Positions 1 through 6,127 are shown, counted from the first letter of the stretch. The stretch: DNA of 6,473 nt from an uncultured Phascolarctobacterium sp. (GCA_937901335.1 CALCHC010000025.1:1-6473), one strand, 5' to 3'. Notes: generated by a model from the sequence alone, not told the origin. Program-made: numbers and translations.

Positions 1-324
1 AGCAAAGATAATGCTGGTTACAATGACCAAGTTTCCAAAGATGGTTGGGTTGCTCGCTTGGACTACAAAGGCGCTGATGCTTCTGTTCCTGGTTCCTACG
101 GTGTACATGCTCAATGGTTTGACCAACCGGTTAATGCATTCTTGAGCCCGACTACCGATGCTACCCAATTCACCACTGAAGGTGGTTATGAAGGTTATAA
201 CCTCGGTGTTGACTACACTTTGGCTAAAAACATCCAATTGTGCGTAAACTACTATGACACTGATTCCAAACTCAACAACTTGGATGACCAAGTTTGGTAC
301 AGCGAATTGTACTTCTTCTTCTAA
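1..324 (+). CDS. Porin-like outer-membrane beta-barrel protein, C-terminal part (5' end outside window)
   Basis: The frame is open from the first base, so this is the last 107 residues of a longer protein; the true start is upstream. The visible part alternates short aromatic strands with Asp/Asn/Gly-rich turns, for example around residues 16-23, 33-40, 64-72, 75-84 and 98-107, and it ends in Tyr-Phe-Phe-Phe. A terminal Phe preceded by alternating aromatic residues is the usual outer-membrane sorting and assembly signal recognised by the BAM machinery. In Negativicutes such barrels commonly carry an N-terminal SLH domain that tethers the outer membrane to the cell wall; that part is not visible here, so this is only an inference. 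A Cys at visible residue 81 is uncommon in barrel strands. A strong terminator follows 37 nt after the stop, so this is the last gene of its transcript. The barrel call is fairly secure; the exact family and substrate cannot be read from this fragment. Confidence 0.75.
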   Translation, partial: SKDNAGYNDQVSKDGWVARLDYKGADASVPGSYGVHAQWFDQPVNAFLSPTTDATQFTTEGGYEGYNLGVDYTLAKNIQLCVNYYDTDSKLNNLDDQVWYSELYFFF

Positions 325-361
325 TTTTAAAATTAGCGAAGTTTATACAGTTTAAAAATTT

Positions 362-394
362 AAGAGCTGCTTCCATACGGAAGCAGCTCTTTTT
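362..394 (+). terminator. Intrinsic terminator of the porin-like gene
   Basis: A perfect 13-bp stem (362-374 with 379-391) closes a four-base loop ATAC and runs directly into a T-tract (390-394). It lies 37 nt after the porin stop codon. On the opposite strand the stem is followed by a T-rich but interrupted stretch, so it may also act weakly as a backup for the converging toxin-antitoxin transcript. Confidence 0.92.
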
Positions 395-410
395 GTATGT
401 TTGTGTATAT

Positions 411-445
411 AAAACTAAAAGCGTTGTGCGAATGCACAACGCTTT
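411..445 (-). terminator. Intrinsic terminator of the toxin-antitoxin operon
   Basis: GCGTTGTGC (421-429) pairs with GCACAACGC (434-442) around a four-base loop, and three A-T pairs extend the stem to 418/445. Read on the minus strand the stem is followed by TTTTAGTTTT, a good termination tract. On the plus strand no T-run follows beyond the stem, so it works for the leftward transcript. It lies about 20 nt past the toxin stop codon. With the porin terminator it forms a pair of back-to-back hairpins between converging genes. Confidence 0.85.
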
Positions 446-466
446 AACATACAATGAAAATCTTAA

Positions 467-730
467 TTAATAAATCTCTCTTCTGTGACCTACATTTAAC
501 ACAAGTATTATAATCTTATCATCTAAGATATCAGCGATGATTCTGTAATCACCAACTCGATAACGCCATTTACCAGAGTGATTACCTACTAGTGCTTTAC
601 CATGTTGACGGGGATTGGAGCATCCTTCTAAATTTTTGCGTAACCAGTTAATAATTAAAGAACTGGTACGAATGTCAAGCTTCTTTAAATCTTTCTTTGC
701 TGATTTTGATAACTCGACTTTATAGCTCAT
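467..730 (-). CDS. relE: RelE-family type II toxin (ribosome-dependent mRNA interferase)
   Basis: The 87-residue protein has the size and layout of the RelE/ParE fold. It begins with a strand MSYKVELS, continues with a Lys-rich helix (residues 9-18, SAKKDLKKLD) and a second helix (about 20-34), and then has the family core: K45, K54-W55-R56-Y57-R58 and Y62-R63-I64. It ends in HRREIY. RelE toxins cut mRNA in the ribosomal A site using basic residues and a C-terminal Tyr; here R63, R83/R84 and the terminal Y87 are the likely equivalents, so the toxin looks intact. I start at the ATG at 730-728 rather than an in-frame ATG at 760. It follows an AAAGGAG ribosome-binding site (741-747) by 10 nt and matches the usual family N-terminus. 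The start overlaps the antitoxin stop by 11 nt, the typical coupled antitoxin-first arrangement. A ParE-like gyrase-poisoning activity cannot be fully excluded, but the basic core and terminal Tyr favour RelE. Confidence 0.9.
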   Translation of the reverse strand: MSYKVELSKSAKKDLKKLDIRTSSLIINWLRKNLEGCSNPRQHGKALVGNHSGKWRYRVGDYRIIADILDDKIIILVLNVGHRREIY

Positions 731-947
731 CAATACCCAGCTCCTTTGCCACCTCATCAAGAGAATAAGTTACAGGGTCAGCTAAGTATTCAGCTTTTGC
801 TTTTTCATAAGCACGCAAATCTAATTCATCTTCAATGCGTTCTAAAATGGAGCGACGGATAATATCAGAAACACTAGTGTTATATAATTTGGCATAGTCT
901 TTGATTAAAGAAGTTTCTTGTTCAGAAAGTCTGATGGATACAACCAT
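720..947 (-). CDS. relB: RelB/DUF6290-type ribbon-helix-helix antitoxin
   Basis: This 75-residue protein neutralises the adjacent RelE and probably represses its own operon. The N-terminus MVVSIRLSEQE is the beta-ribbon of a ribbon-helix-helix DNA-binding fold. Two helices follow, including TSVSDIIRRSILERIEDE (residues 24-41), as in MetJ/Arc-type antitoxins. The acidic C-terminal half (residues about 38-75, ending LGIDEL) is the likely toxin-binding segment. The chosen ATG (947-945) is preceded by AAAGGAG (957-963) at 9 nt spacing. A longer reading from 1004 would place the promoter inside the gene and is rejected. The gene precedes the toxin and overlaps it by 11 nt. The assignment to the RelB/DUF6290 group rests on motif and context recognition. 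Confidence 0.88.
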   Translation of the reverse strand: MVVSIRLSEQETSLIKDYAKLYNTSVSDIIRRSILERIEDELDLRAYEKAKAEYLADPVTYSLDEVAKELGIDEL

Positions 948-963
948 GATAAACAACTCCTTT

Positions 964-984
964 CTTGTAATACAAGTGTAATAC
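964..984 (-). promoter_or_regulatory. Probable antitoxin operator in the toxin-antitoxin promoter
   Basis: TGTAATAC occurs twice in direct orientation on the plus strand, at 966-973 and 977-984, exactly 11 bp apart, or one helical turn. The proximal copy is also embedded in a perfect inverted repeat CTTGTA-A-TACAAG (964-976). Ribbon-helix-helix repressors bind tandem short sites with this kind of spacing. The repeats overlap the predicted -10 box and start point, so binding would block transcription. This is inferred from repeat geometry alone. Confidence 0.6.
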
Positions 985-1004
985 TTAAAGAAAGAAGTTG
1001 TCAA
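975..1004 (-). promoter_or_regulatory. Sigma-70-type promoter of the toxin-antitoxin operon
   Basis: On the minus strand a perfect TTGACA (-35, 1004-999) is followed after 18 nt by TACACT (-10, 980-975, four of six consensus positions). An alternative -10, TATTAC at 983-978, would have a short 15-nt spacer. Transcription would begin near 968, giving a short leader to the antitoxin ATG at 947. Confidence 0.7.
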
Positions 1005-1271
1005 GATTGTTATTTGTGAAATATAAGCATTCTATTCTTTGGAGTAAGAGCTTTAAACAAAAAATTTAGTCTTCGATTAAAAAACTAAAAAATTTTTAAT
1101 AGTACTGTCCGCTAGAAAAAGACAATGAACAAATGTGTTTTTAGTATTTGTTTTTTATATAAGGACAAAATAAATGGATAAGGTTAATTTAGTAGACTTA
1201 TCTTGTTACATTCAAAGGTTTTTAATTCTTTTTAGTCTTATGATTTTGTAAATATTACACTAAAAATATAG
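1005..1271. other. AT-rich intergenic stretch between the divergent toxin-antitoxin and liv operons
   Basis: This stretch has no convincing gene of normal size and no RNA gene that I recognise. It contains A/T tracts, a weak 7-bp AT-only stem-loop (1128-1134 with 1146-1152, followed by Ts), one slightly GC-richer patch around 1102-1113, and one short open frame (1174-1251), listed separately. It separates two divergent promoters: the toxin-antitoxin one facing left at its start and the liv one just past its end. Confidence 0.6.
1174..1251 (+). CDS. Possible 25-residue hydrophobic peptide upstream of the liv promoter (doubtful)
   Basis: An ATG at 1174 follows AAGGAC (1161-1166) at 7 nt spacing and opens a 25-codon frame ending with TAA at 1249-1251. 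The peptide has a polar start (MDKVNLVDLS) and a hydrophobic end (IQRFLILFSLMIL). Eleven of 25 residues are Leu, Ile or Val. It could be a small membrane peptide or a leader-type peptide, but it ends before the predicted livJ promoter and no attenuator hairpin follows it. AT-rich DNA produces Leu/Ile/Phe codons by chance. I recognise no family. Confidence 0.15.
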   Translation: MDKVNLVDLSCYIQRFLILFSLMIL

Positions 1272-1300
1272 TTGTCAAATATTTTTTGAAATGCTATAAT
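1272..1300 (+). promoter_or_regulatory. Strong sigma-70-type promoter of the liv operon
   Basis: TTGTCA (-35, 1272-1277) and a perfect TATAAT (-10, 1295-1300) are separated by an optimal 17 nt. An extended -10 TG sits at 1292-1293. The start point would be near 1307, leaving a leader of about 54 nt before the livJ ATG. That leader can form a small hairpin, GCTGC (1318-1322) with GCAGC (1330-1334), just upstream of the ribosome-binding site at 1345-1352. I see no recognisable riboswitch in so short a leader. Confidence 0.85.
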
Positions 1301-1360
1301 ACCATATATATTATTTAGCTGCGCTTTTGGCAGCAGCAGAAAAGAAAAGGGGTTTTATTT

Positions 1361-2518
1361 ATGAAGTTGAAAAAAGTCATGTCTGTAATGCTTGCTTCTG
1401 CTGTAATGCTCGGCGCTCTCACCGGCTGCGGCGGCGACAAAAAAGAAGCTGCAAAATCTGATGTTGTAAAAGTAGGCGTATTCCTGCCTTTGACTGGCGA
1501 TAACGCTGCTGGCGGCGAATTGGAATTGCGCGGTGTTAAACTGGCACACAAATTGCATCCTGAAGTATTGGGCAAAAAAGTTGAATTGGTTGTAGCTGAC
1601 AACAAATCCGACAAAGCAGAAGCTGCTTCCGTAGCTGCTCGCCTGATCGAAAAAGATAAAGTTGTTACCTTGATCGGTACCTATGGTTCTTCCTTGGCTA
1701 TGGCTGCTGGTAACATCGTTAAAGAAGCTAAAGTTCCGGCTATCGGCACTTCCTGCACCAACCCGCAAGTAACCGCTAACAACGATTACTACTTCCGTGC
1801 TTGCTTCATCGATCCGTTCCAAGGCACTGTAATGGCTAACTATGCTTACAAAAACGGCGCTCGCAAAGTTGCTATCGTACAAGAAGTTTCCAACGACTAC
1901 TCTGTAGGTTTGGCTAAATTCTTCAAAGAAGCATTCATTAAATTGACTAACGATCCGGATGCTATCATCGATATCGCTAACTATCAAACTGGCGATAAAG
2001 ACTTCACCGCAATCCTGACCAACTTGAAAGCTAAAAACCCGGATGCAGTATTTGCTCCTGGTAACTTCACTGAATCCGCTCTCTTGATTAAACAAGCTCA
2101 TCAATTGGGCATCAACGTTCCCTTCATGGGCGGCGATACTTGGGAAACCCAAGAATTCATCGATGTTGGTGGCAAAGATGTTGAAGGCGCTGTAATGTCT
2201 ACTGCATTCGACCGTGAAAAAGCATCCACTCAAGAAGCTCAAAAATTCTTGAAAGCTTACACCGACGAATACAAAGCTGAACCTTCTGCTCTCTCCGCAA
2301 TGGCTTATGATGCTTACTTGATTGCTATCGATGCTATGAAACGTGCTAACAGCGTAGAACCGCAAAAAATCCGTGATGCTATCGCTACTACCAAAGATTT
2401 GGAAGCAGTAACCGGCAAAACCACTTTGGATAAAAACGGCGACGCTGAAAAAGCAGCAGTTATCAAAGTTGTTAAAGAAGGCAAATTCAAATATTTGGAC
2501 TTCGTAGACGCAAAATAA
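1361..2518 (+). CDS. livJ: Branched-chain amino acid ABC transporter, substrate-binding lipoprotein LivJ
   Basis: This protein is the extracytoplasmic receptor that binds leucine, isoleucine, valine or a related amino acid and delivers it to LivHM. At 385 residues it has normal length. A lipoprotein signal peptide is clear: charged KLKK, a hydrophobic core, and the lipobox L20-T-G-C23, so Cys23 should be lipidated. A Gly/Lys-rich linker follows. The mature domain is a type I periplasmic-binding fold (Peripla_BP_6), opening with VKVGVFLPLTGDNAAGG (residues 36-52) and containing LIGTYGSSLAMA (104-115) and PAIGTSCTNPQVT (126-138). By position these last two are the likely sites contacting the amino acid's backbone groups; FMGGDTW (255-261) belongs to the second lobe. 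The ATG follows AAAAGGGG (1345-1352) by 8 nt. It is the first gene of the liv operon, behind a strong promoter and followed by its own hairpin. Substrate specificity within this family cannot be read reliably from sequence; leucine-type transport is the default. Confidence 0.93.
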   Translation: MKLKKVMSVMLASAVMLGALTGCGGDKKEAAKSDVVKVGVFLPLTGDNAAGGELELRGVKLAHKLHPEVLGKKVELVVADNKSDKAEAASVAARLIEKDKVVTLIGTYGSSLAMAAGNIVKEAKVPAIGTSCTNPQVTANNDYYFRACFIDPFQGTVMANYAYKNGARKVAIVQEVSNDYSVGLAKFFKEAFIKLTNDPDAIIDIANYQTGDKDFTAILTNLKAKNPDAVFAPGNFTESALLIKQAHQLGINVPFMGGDTWETQEFIDVGGKDVEGAVMSTAFDREKASTQEAQKFLKAYTDEYKAEPSALSAMAYDAYLIAIDAMKRANSVEPQKIRDAIATTKDLEAVTGKTTLDKNGDAEKAAVIKVVKEGKFKYLDFVDAK

Positions 2519-2532
2519 TTTTATGACCGTTC

Positions 2533-2570
2533 ATATGCTCCCACTTCCGTCGGAGGCGGGAGCATATTTT
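2533..2570 (+). terminator. Intercistronic hairpin with short T-run between livJ and livH (partial terminator or RNA-stabilising stem)
   Basis: ATATGCTCCC (2533-2542) pairs perfectly with GGGAGCATAT (2558-2567). Inside it a second stem, CTTCC (2544-2548) with GGAGG (2552-2556) including one G-T pair, extends the hairpin after one mismatch. A TTTT run (2567-2570) follows, then a T-rich but broken stretch. It starts 15 nt after the livJ stop. The short T-run and the absence of an obvious promoter before livH suggest partial read-through, which would give more livJ than livHMGF mRNA. Confidence 0.75.
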
Positions 2571-2595
2571 CTTGATTGTTTATGGTGGTGAAGAA

Positions 2596-3516
2596 ATGGA
2601 ATTCTTTCAGGCGATTCTAAATATGTCCGCAAGTAGCTTGGCGCAACATTTCGTAAATGGTTTCTCCTTGGGCAGCTTATATGCGTTAATTGCGATTGGT
2701 TATACCATGGTTTATGGTATCCTTTTGATGATTAACTTTGCTCACGCAGATATCGTTATGATGGCTTGCTATTTTGCATTCTTTGGAATTACTGTTTTTC
2801 ACATCCCTTGGTACATTACCTTTGTGGGTGTAATTATTGCGACAGCACTTTTAGGTGTTGTAATTGAACGAACTGCATATCGTCCTTTACGTGAGGCTCC
2901 GAAAAACTCTGTACTTATTTCTGCGATTGGTGCTTCCTTCTTGTTGGAAAACTTAGCTAACTATTTGTTCAGCGGTCGTCCTTTGAGTTTCCCGGATATT
3001 CCGCTGCTGAGTCAGAATATTGCAATTGGCGAAGTACAAATTCAAGCTATTTGTTTGGTTATTCCTGTAATGACCTTTTTGAGCCTTGCTGTACTGTTGC
3101 ACATTGTTAATCATACTAAAACCGGTATGGCGATGCGTGCTGTATCTAAGGATTACGAAATTGCCAGAGTAATGGGTGTTAATATCGATAGAGTTATTTC
3201 TACTACCTTTATTATTGGTAGTGCTCTTGCTGCTATCGGTGCATTCATGTGGGGTGTTCGTTACCCCGGTATTACTCCGTATCTTGGTGTAATGCCTGGT
3301 TTGAAATGCTTTATCGCTGCAGTTATCGGCGGTATTGGTAATATTAAAGGCGCGGTTTTGGGTGGCTTCATCCTCGGTTTGGGTGAAATCTTCATTGTAG
3401 CTTTCTTCCCGCAACTTTCCGGCTACCGCGACGCATTTGCATTTATTGTTTTGATTATAATTCTGTTCTACAAACCCACCGGTTTGTTGGGCGTTAAAAC
3501 TACTGAGAAGGTGTAA
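2596..3516 (+). CDS. livH: Branched-chain amino acid ABC transporter permease LivH
   Basis: This is one half of the transmembrane channel in the cytoplasmic membrane (BPD_transp_2 family). At 306 residues it matches the usual length of about 290-310. The N-terminus carries the family hallmark GFSLGSLYALIAIGYTMVYG (residues 22-41) followed by INFAH (47-51). The remainder is a series of hydrophobic segments. The cytoplasmic loop TKTGMAMRAVSKDYEIARVMGVN (174-196) is the coupling region that contacts the ATPases, and AAVIGGIGNIKGAVLGGFIL (241-260) is the conserved late Gly-rich motif. I start at the ATG at 2596. An in-frame TTG at 2572 lies in the tail of the preceding hairpin and lacks a ribosome-binding site. 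The site before 2596 (GGTGGTG, 2584-2590) is weak and close, which may limit its translation. It has a two-nt gap to livM. Confidence 0.93.
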   Translation: MEFFQAILNMSASSLAQHFVNGFSLGSLYALIAIGYTMVYGILLMINFAHADIVMMACYFAFFGITVFHIPWYITFVGVIIATALLGVVIERTAYRPLREAPKNSVLISAIGASFLLENLANYLFSGRPLSFPDIPLLSQNIAIGEVQIQAICLVIPVMTFLSLAVLLHIVNHTKTGMAMRAVSKDYEIARVMGVNIDRVISTTFIIGSALAAIGAFMWGVRYPGITPYLGVMPGLKCFIAAVIGGIGNIKGAVLGGFILGLGEIFIVAFFPQLSGYRDAFAFIVLIIILFYKPTGLLGVKTTEKV

Positions 3517-3518
3517 GC

Positions 3519-4583
3519 ATGAAGAACAAAAGAGATATATTGCTGACCGTAGCTGGTCTTGCCGTTCTTTTTGGTGTTGCTTGCTACGCTCAGTTTGAAA
3601 TGGGCTCCTATGTCCGCAGGGTTATTAACCTTTGCTTAATTTATGCCATCATTGGCTTATCTATGAACTTGACCAATGGTTTTGCAGGTCAATTCAGCTT
3701 GGGTCAAGCAGGCTTCATGGCAGTTGGCGCTTACGTTGTAGGTGTATTCACTGTACCTGTTGAACTGCGTCCCAATGTTTTCTATGCAGAACCTATGAAT
3801 CCTTTGATTGCTGATATTCAAATGCCTTTGTGGTTGGCTCTTTTGGTAGGCGGTTTACTTTCTGCCTTGATAGCATTCCTCATTGGTTGGCCTGTACTGC
3901 GTTTGCGTGGTGACTATTTGGCAATTGCAACCTTGGGTTTCTCCGAAATCATTCGTATCGTAATTACCAATGCTCAAAGCTGGACTAACGGTGCGCTTGG
4001 TATTAAGGATATTCCTGCACTTAATGACGTGCGTTACATTTTTATTGCGACAGCAATTACTTTCCTCTTTGTAACCTGCTTGATTAACTCTTCTTATGGT
4101 CGTGCTTTTAAAGCTATCCGTGAAGACGAAATTGCAGCAGAAGCAATGGGTGTAGGCTTGTTCAAACATAAATGTATGGCATTTATGATTAGTGCATTCT
4201 TTGCAGGCATTGGTGGCGGCTTGTACGCAACCTTGCTTGGTACCGTTGACCCCAAAAACTTCTTGTTCACTTTGACCTATAACTTCTTGCTCATTATCGT
4301 ATTAGGCGGTATGGGTAGTATCACTGGTAGTATGTTGGGCTCCATCATCGTAACCGCTGGTCTCGAATATCTGCGTGTATTCGACGAACCGTTGGAACTC
4401 TTCGGTATGGCAATTCCTTTGTTCCGCCCTGGTTTCCGTATGGTAATCTTCTCCGTGCTGTTGATGGCTTGCGTACTCTTCTGGCGTAAAGGTATTATGG
4501 GTACTAACGAATTTACTTGGGAAAAATTTATGGCGTTCTGCAAGAACCCCGTAAAATATTTCACTCAGAAAGGAGCTAAATAA
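3519..4583 (+). CDS. livM: Branched-chain amino acid ABC transporter permease LivM
   Basis: This is the second channel subunit, partner of LivH. At 354 residues it fits LivM, which is usually longer than LivH. Family motifs are NLTNGFAGQFSLGQAGFMAV (residues 50-69), RLRGDYLAIATLGFSEIIRI (128-147), the cytoplasmic coupling loop GRAFKAIREDEIAAEAMGV (194-212), and VLGGMGSITGSMLGSIIV (261-278). The C-terminus after about residue 323 is a polar tail with aromatic and Lys residues (W334, W322, KNPVKYFTQKGAK) that extends past the last membrane segment. The ATG at 3519 lies 2 nt after the livH stop and uses an AGAAGGTG ribosome-binding site inside the end of livH. Its stop overlaps the livG start by one base (TAATG), so translation is probably coupled. 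Confidence 0.94.
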   Translation: MKNKRDILLTVAGLAVLFGVACYAQFEMGSYVRRVINLCLIYAIIGLSMNLTNGFAGQFSLGQAGFMAVGAYVVGVFTVPVELRPNVFYAEPMNPLIADIQMPLWLALLVGGLLSALIAFLIGWPVLRLRGDYLAIATLGFSEIIRIVITNAQSWTNGALGIKDIPALNDVRYIFIATAITFLFVTCLINSSYGRAFKAIREDEIAAEAMGVGLFKHKCMAFMISAFFAGIGGGLYATLLGTVDPKNFLFTLTYNFLLIIVLGGMGSITGSMLGSIIVTAGLEYLRVFDEPLELFGMAIPLFRPGFRMVIFSVLLMACVLFWRKGIMGTNEFTWEKFMAFCKNPVKYFTQKGAK

Positions 4584-5371
4584 TGGGCACCGTTCTGAAA
4601 ACTGAAGCAATTACTATGCGTTTTGGCGGCGTAACCGCTGTAAACGAACTTAAACTTAACATTGAAGAACACAAAATTGTAGCACTTATCGGTCCTAACG
4701 GCGCAGGTAAGACTACTGCATTTAATATGATTACCGGCGTTTATACTCCGACCGAAGGTAAAGTAAAATATACTTGCCCCGGTAAAGATGAAGTAGATAT
4801 CACCGGTAAACGTCCTAGCGATATTGCGAAAATGGGCATTGCTCGTACTTTCCAAAATATCCGCTTGTTTAAAGATCTTTCCGTTTATGAAAACGTTATG
4901 ATTGCAAAACACTTGCATTTGAAATCTGACGTATTCTCCGCTGCTTTGCATTTGCCATGGTATAATGCAGAACAACGTGCAATGGAAAAGGATGTTGAAG
5001 AACTGCTGAAAAAAGTTGATTTGTGGGAACTGCGTAACGAAAAAGCTTCCAGCTTGCCTTATGGTCAACAACGCCATTTGGAAATCGTACGCGCATTGGC
5101 AACCAATCCGAAAATTTTGCTTTTGGACGAACCTGCTGCTGGTATGAACCCCAAAGAAACTGCAGAACTTACTGAATTTATTCGTCAAATCCGTGATGAA
5201 TACAATCTGACTATTTTCATGATTGAACATCATATGGATTTGGTAATGGAAATTTCTGACTGGATTTACGTACTTGACTTTGGTATGGAAATTGCTCAAG
5301 GTACTCCGGCAGATATTCAAAATAACAGCCGCGTTATCGAGGCTTACCTGGGGGTAGATGAAGATGCTTAA
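4583..5371 (+). CDS. livG: Branched-chain amino acid ABC transporter ATP-binding protein LivG
   Basis: This is a cytoplasmic ATPase that pairs with LivF to power LivHM. At 262 residues it fits LivG (about 250-260). All ABC motifs are present: Walker A GPNGAGKTT (37-45), Q-loop Q91 in ARTFQNIRLF (87-96), an LPYGQQR signature (158-164, the LivG variant of LSGGQ), Walker B ILLLDEP (178-184) and H-loop H216 in IEHHMDLVM. The segment 110-137 (containing HLPWYNAEQ) is the insertion typical of LivG between the Q-loop and signature. GMNPKET and the C-terminal IEAYLG also fit the BCA_ABC_TP_C tail. The ATG shares one base with the livM stop, and its ribosome-binding site AGAAAGGAG (4567-4575) is 7 nt upstream. 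It overlaps the start of livF. Confidence 0.95.
   Translation: MGTVLKTEAITMRFGGVTAVNELKLNIEEHKIVALIGPNGAGKTTAFNMITGVYTPTEGKVKYTCPGKDEVDITGKRPSDIAKMGIARTFQNIRLFKDLSVYENVMIAKHLHLKSDVFSAALHLPWYNAEQRAMEKDVEELLKKVDLWELRNEKASSLPYGQQRHLEIVRALATNPKILLLDEPAAGMNPKETAELTEFIRQIRDEYNLTIFMIEHHMDLVMEISDWIYVLDFGMEIAQGTPADIQNNSRVIEAYLGVDEDA
5350..5354 (+). promoter_or_regulatory. Ribosome-binding site that decides the livF start
   Basis: GGGGG within the end of livG lies 9 nt before the ATG at 5364 but only 3 nt before an in-frame ATG at 5358. The longer spacing is the functional one, so the start at 5364 (protein beginning MLKVENL) is preferred. Confidence 0.6.
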
Positions 5372-6077
5372 AGTTGAAAATCTTGTTGTATCCTACGGTG
5401 GCATCGAAGCTTTGAAAGGTATCTCCTTGGATGTACCTGAAGGCAAGATTGTAACCTTGATTGGCGCAAACGGTGCAGGCAAAAGTACTTTGCTTCGTAG
5501 CATCATTGGTTTGGTTAAACCTGCTGAAGGTAAAATCACCTATGAAGAAAAAGATATTACCGGTTTGAACTCTCAAAAAATTGTAGAAACCGGTATCACT
5601 CTCGTACCGGAAGGTCGTCGCGTATTCCCCAACTTGACCGTTTTAGAAAACCTCAAAATTGGTGCATATCTGCGTAACGATAAAGAAGGTATCGAAAAAG
5701 ATATCCGTTGGATTTATGATTTGTTCCCTCGTTTGGAAGAACGTAGCTGGCAAATGGCAGGTACTCTTTCCGGCGGCGAACAACAAATGCTGGCGGTAGG
5801 TAGAGCACTGATGTGCCGTCCTAAAGTTTTGATGATGGACGAACCTTCCTTGGGCTTGGCTCCCTTGGTAATTAAAGACATCTTCAAAATTATCCAAGAA
5901 ATTAACAAACAAGGCATGACCATTCTGCTTATTGAACAAAACGCTAACATGGCGCTGAAAATTGCTGACATCGCTTACGTTTTGGAGACTGGTAGAATTA
6001 CCATGACCGGCTCCGGTAAAGAGCTTCTGGAAAATCCGGAAATTAAAGCTGCTTACCTTGGCAAAAAGAAAGATTAA
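5364..6077 (+). CDS. livF: Branched-chain amino acid ABC transporter ATP-binding protein LivF
   Basis: This is the second ATPase of the transporter; at 237 residues it fits LivF (about 233-240). Motifs are Walker A GANGAGKST (34-42), the LivF-type VPEGRRVFPNLTV (81-93), where Glu-Gly-Arg stands at the Q-loop position, signature LSGGEQQ (135-141), Walker B VLMMDEP (155-161) and IEQNANMAL (190-198), where Gln replaces the usual H-loop His. Both replacements are normal for LivF and separate it from LivG. The protein ends AAYLGKKKD, the usual tail. I choose the ATG at 5364, which overlaps livG by 8 nt, because of ribosome-binding-site spacing and the family-typical MLKVENLVVSYGG start. The ATG at 5358 would add two residues. 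It is the last gene of the operon, followed by a terminator 7 nt after the stop. Confidence 0.94.
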   Translation: MLKVENLVVSYGGIEALKGISLDVPEGKIVTLIGANGAGKSTLLRSIIGLVKPAEGKITYEEKDITGLNSQKIVETGITLVPEGRRVFPNLTVLENLKIGAYLRNDKEGIEKDIRWIYDLFPRLEERSWQMAGTLSGGEQQMLAVGRALMCRPKVLMMDEPSLGLAPLVIKDIFKIIQEINKQGMTILLIEQNANMALKIADIAYVLETGRITMTGSGKELLENPEIKAAYLGKKKD

Positions 6078-6084
6078 GTTTTTA

Positions 6085-6127
6085 AATAGTCAACCAGTTT
6101 TGCAACACTGGTTGACTATTCTTTTTT
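6085..6127 (+). terminator. Intrinsic terminator of the liv operon
   Basis: A perfect 14-bp stem (6085-6098 with 6107-6120) closes an eight-base loop and is followed after one C by six Ts (6122-6127). It begins 7 nt after the livF stop. Its 3' arm also contains the -35 box of the next promoter. Confidence 0.93.

Noticed and set aside
58..60. TTG as the start of a small separate gene in the porin region
   Set aside because: The same frame is open from base 1 and the upstream residues continue the barrel pattern, so this is an internal codon of a truncated gene.
948..1004. Antitoxin start at 1004, giving a 94-residue protein
   Set aside because: It would run the coding region through the promoter, the repeats and the ribosome-binding site. 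The ATG at 947 has a good site and starts the conserved ribbon-helix-helix N-terminus.
1100..1125. GC-richer patch TACTGTCCGCTAG considered as an insertion-sequence end
   Set aside because: No matching inverted copy, target-site duplication or transposase remnant was found in the window.
1128..1156. AT-only stem-loop followed by Ts, resembling a terminator
   Set aside because: The stem is only 7 bp with five A-T pairs and two C-G-type closures at most, it has an 11-base loop, and no gene ends just upstream on the plus strand.
1355..2365. Long minus-strand open frame (336 codons) opposite livJ
   Set aside because: It mirrors a strong plus-strand gene of a known family. Its translation is Ser/Phe/Val-rich with no recognisable domain, and biased codon use in livJ naturally keeps the antisense frame free of stops.
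2572..2595. TTG start for livH, eight codons upstream of the chosen ATG
   Set aside because: It falls immediately after the hairpin T-run, has no ribosome-binding site, and adds residues not typical of LivH.
4565..5320. Long minus-strand open frame (251 codons) opposite livG
   Set aside because: It lies antisense to a complete ABC ATPase with every motif in place. The translation is Phe/Asn/Cys-rich without family features, and no ribosome-binding site or promoter was seen for it.
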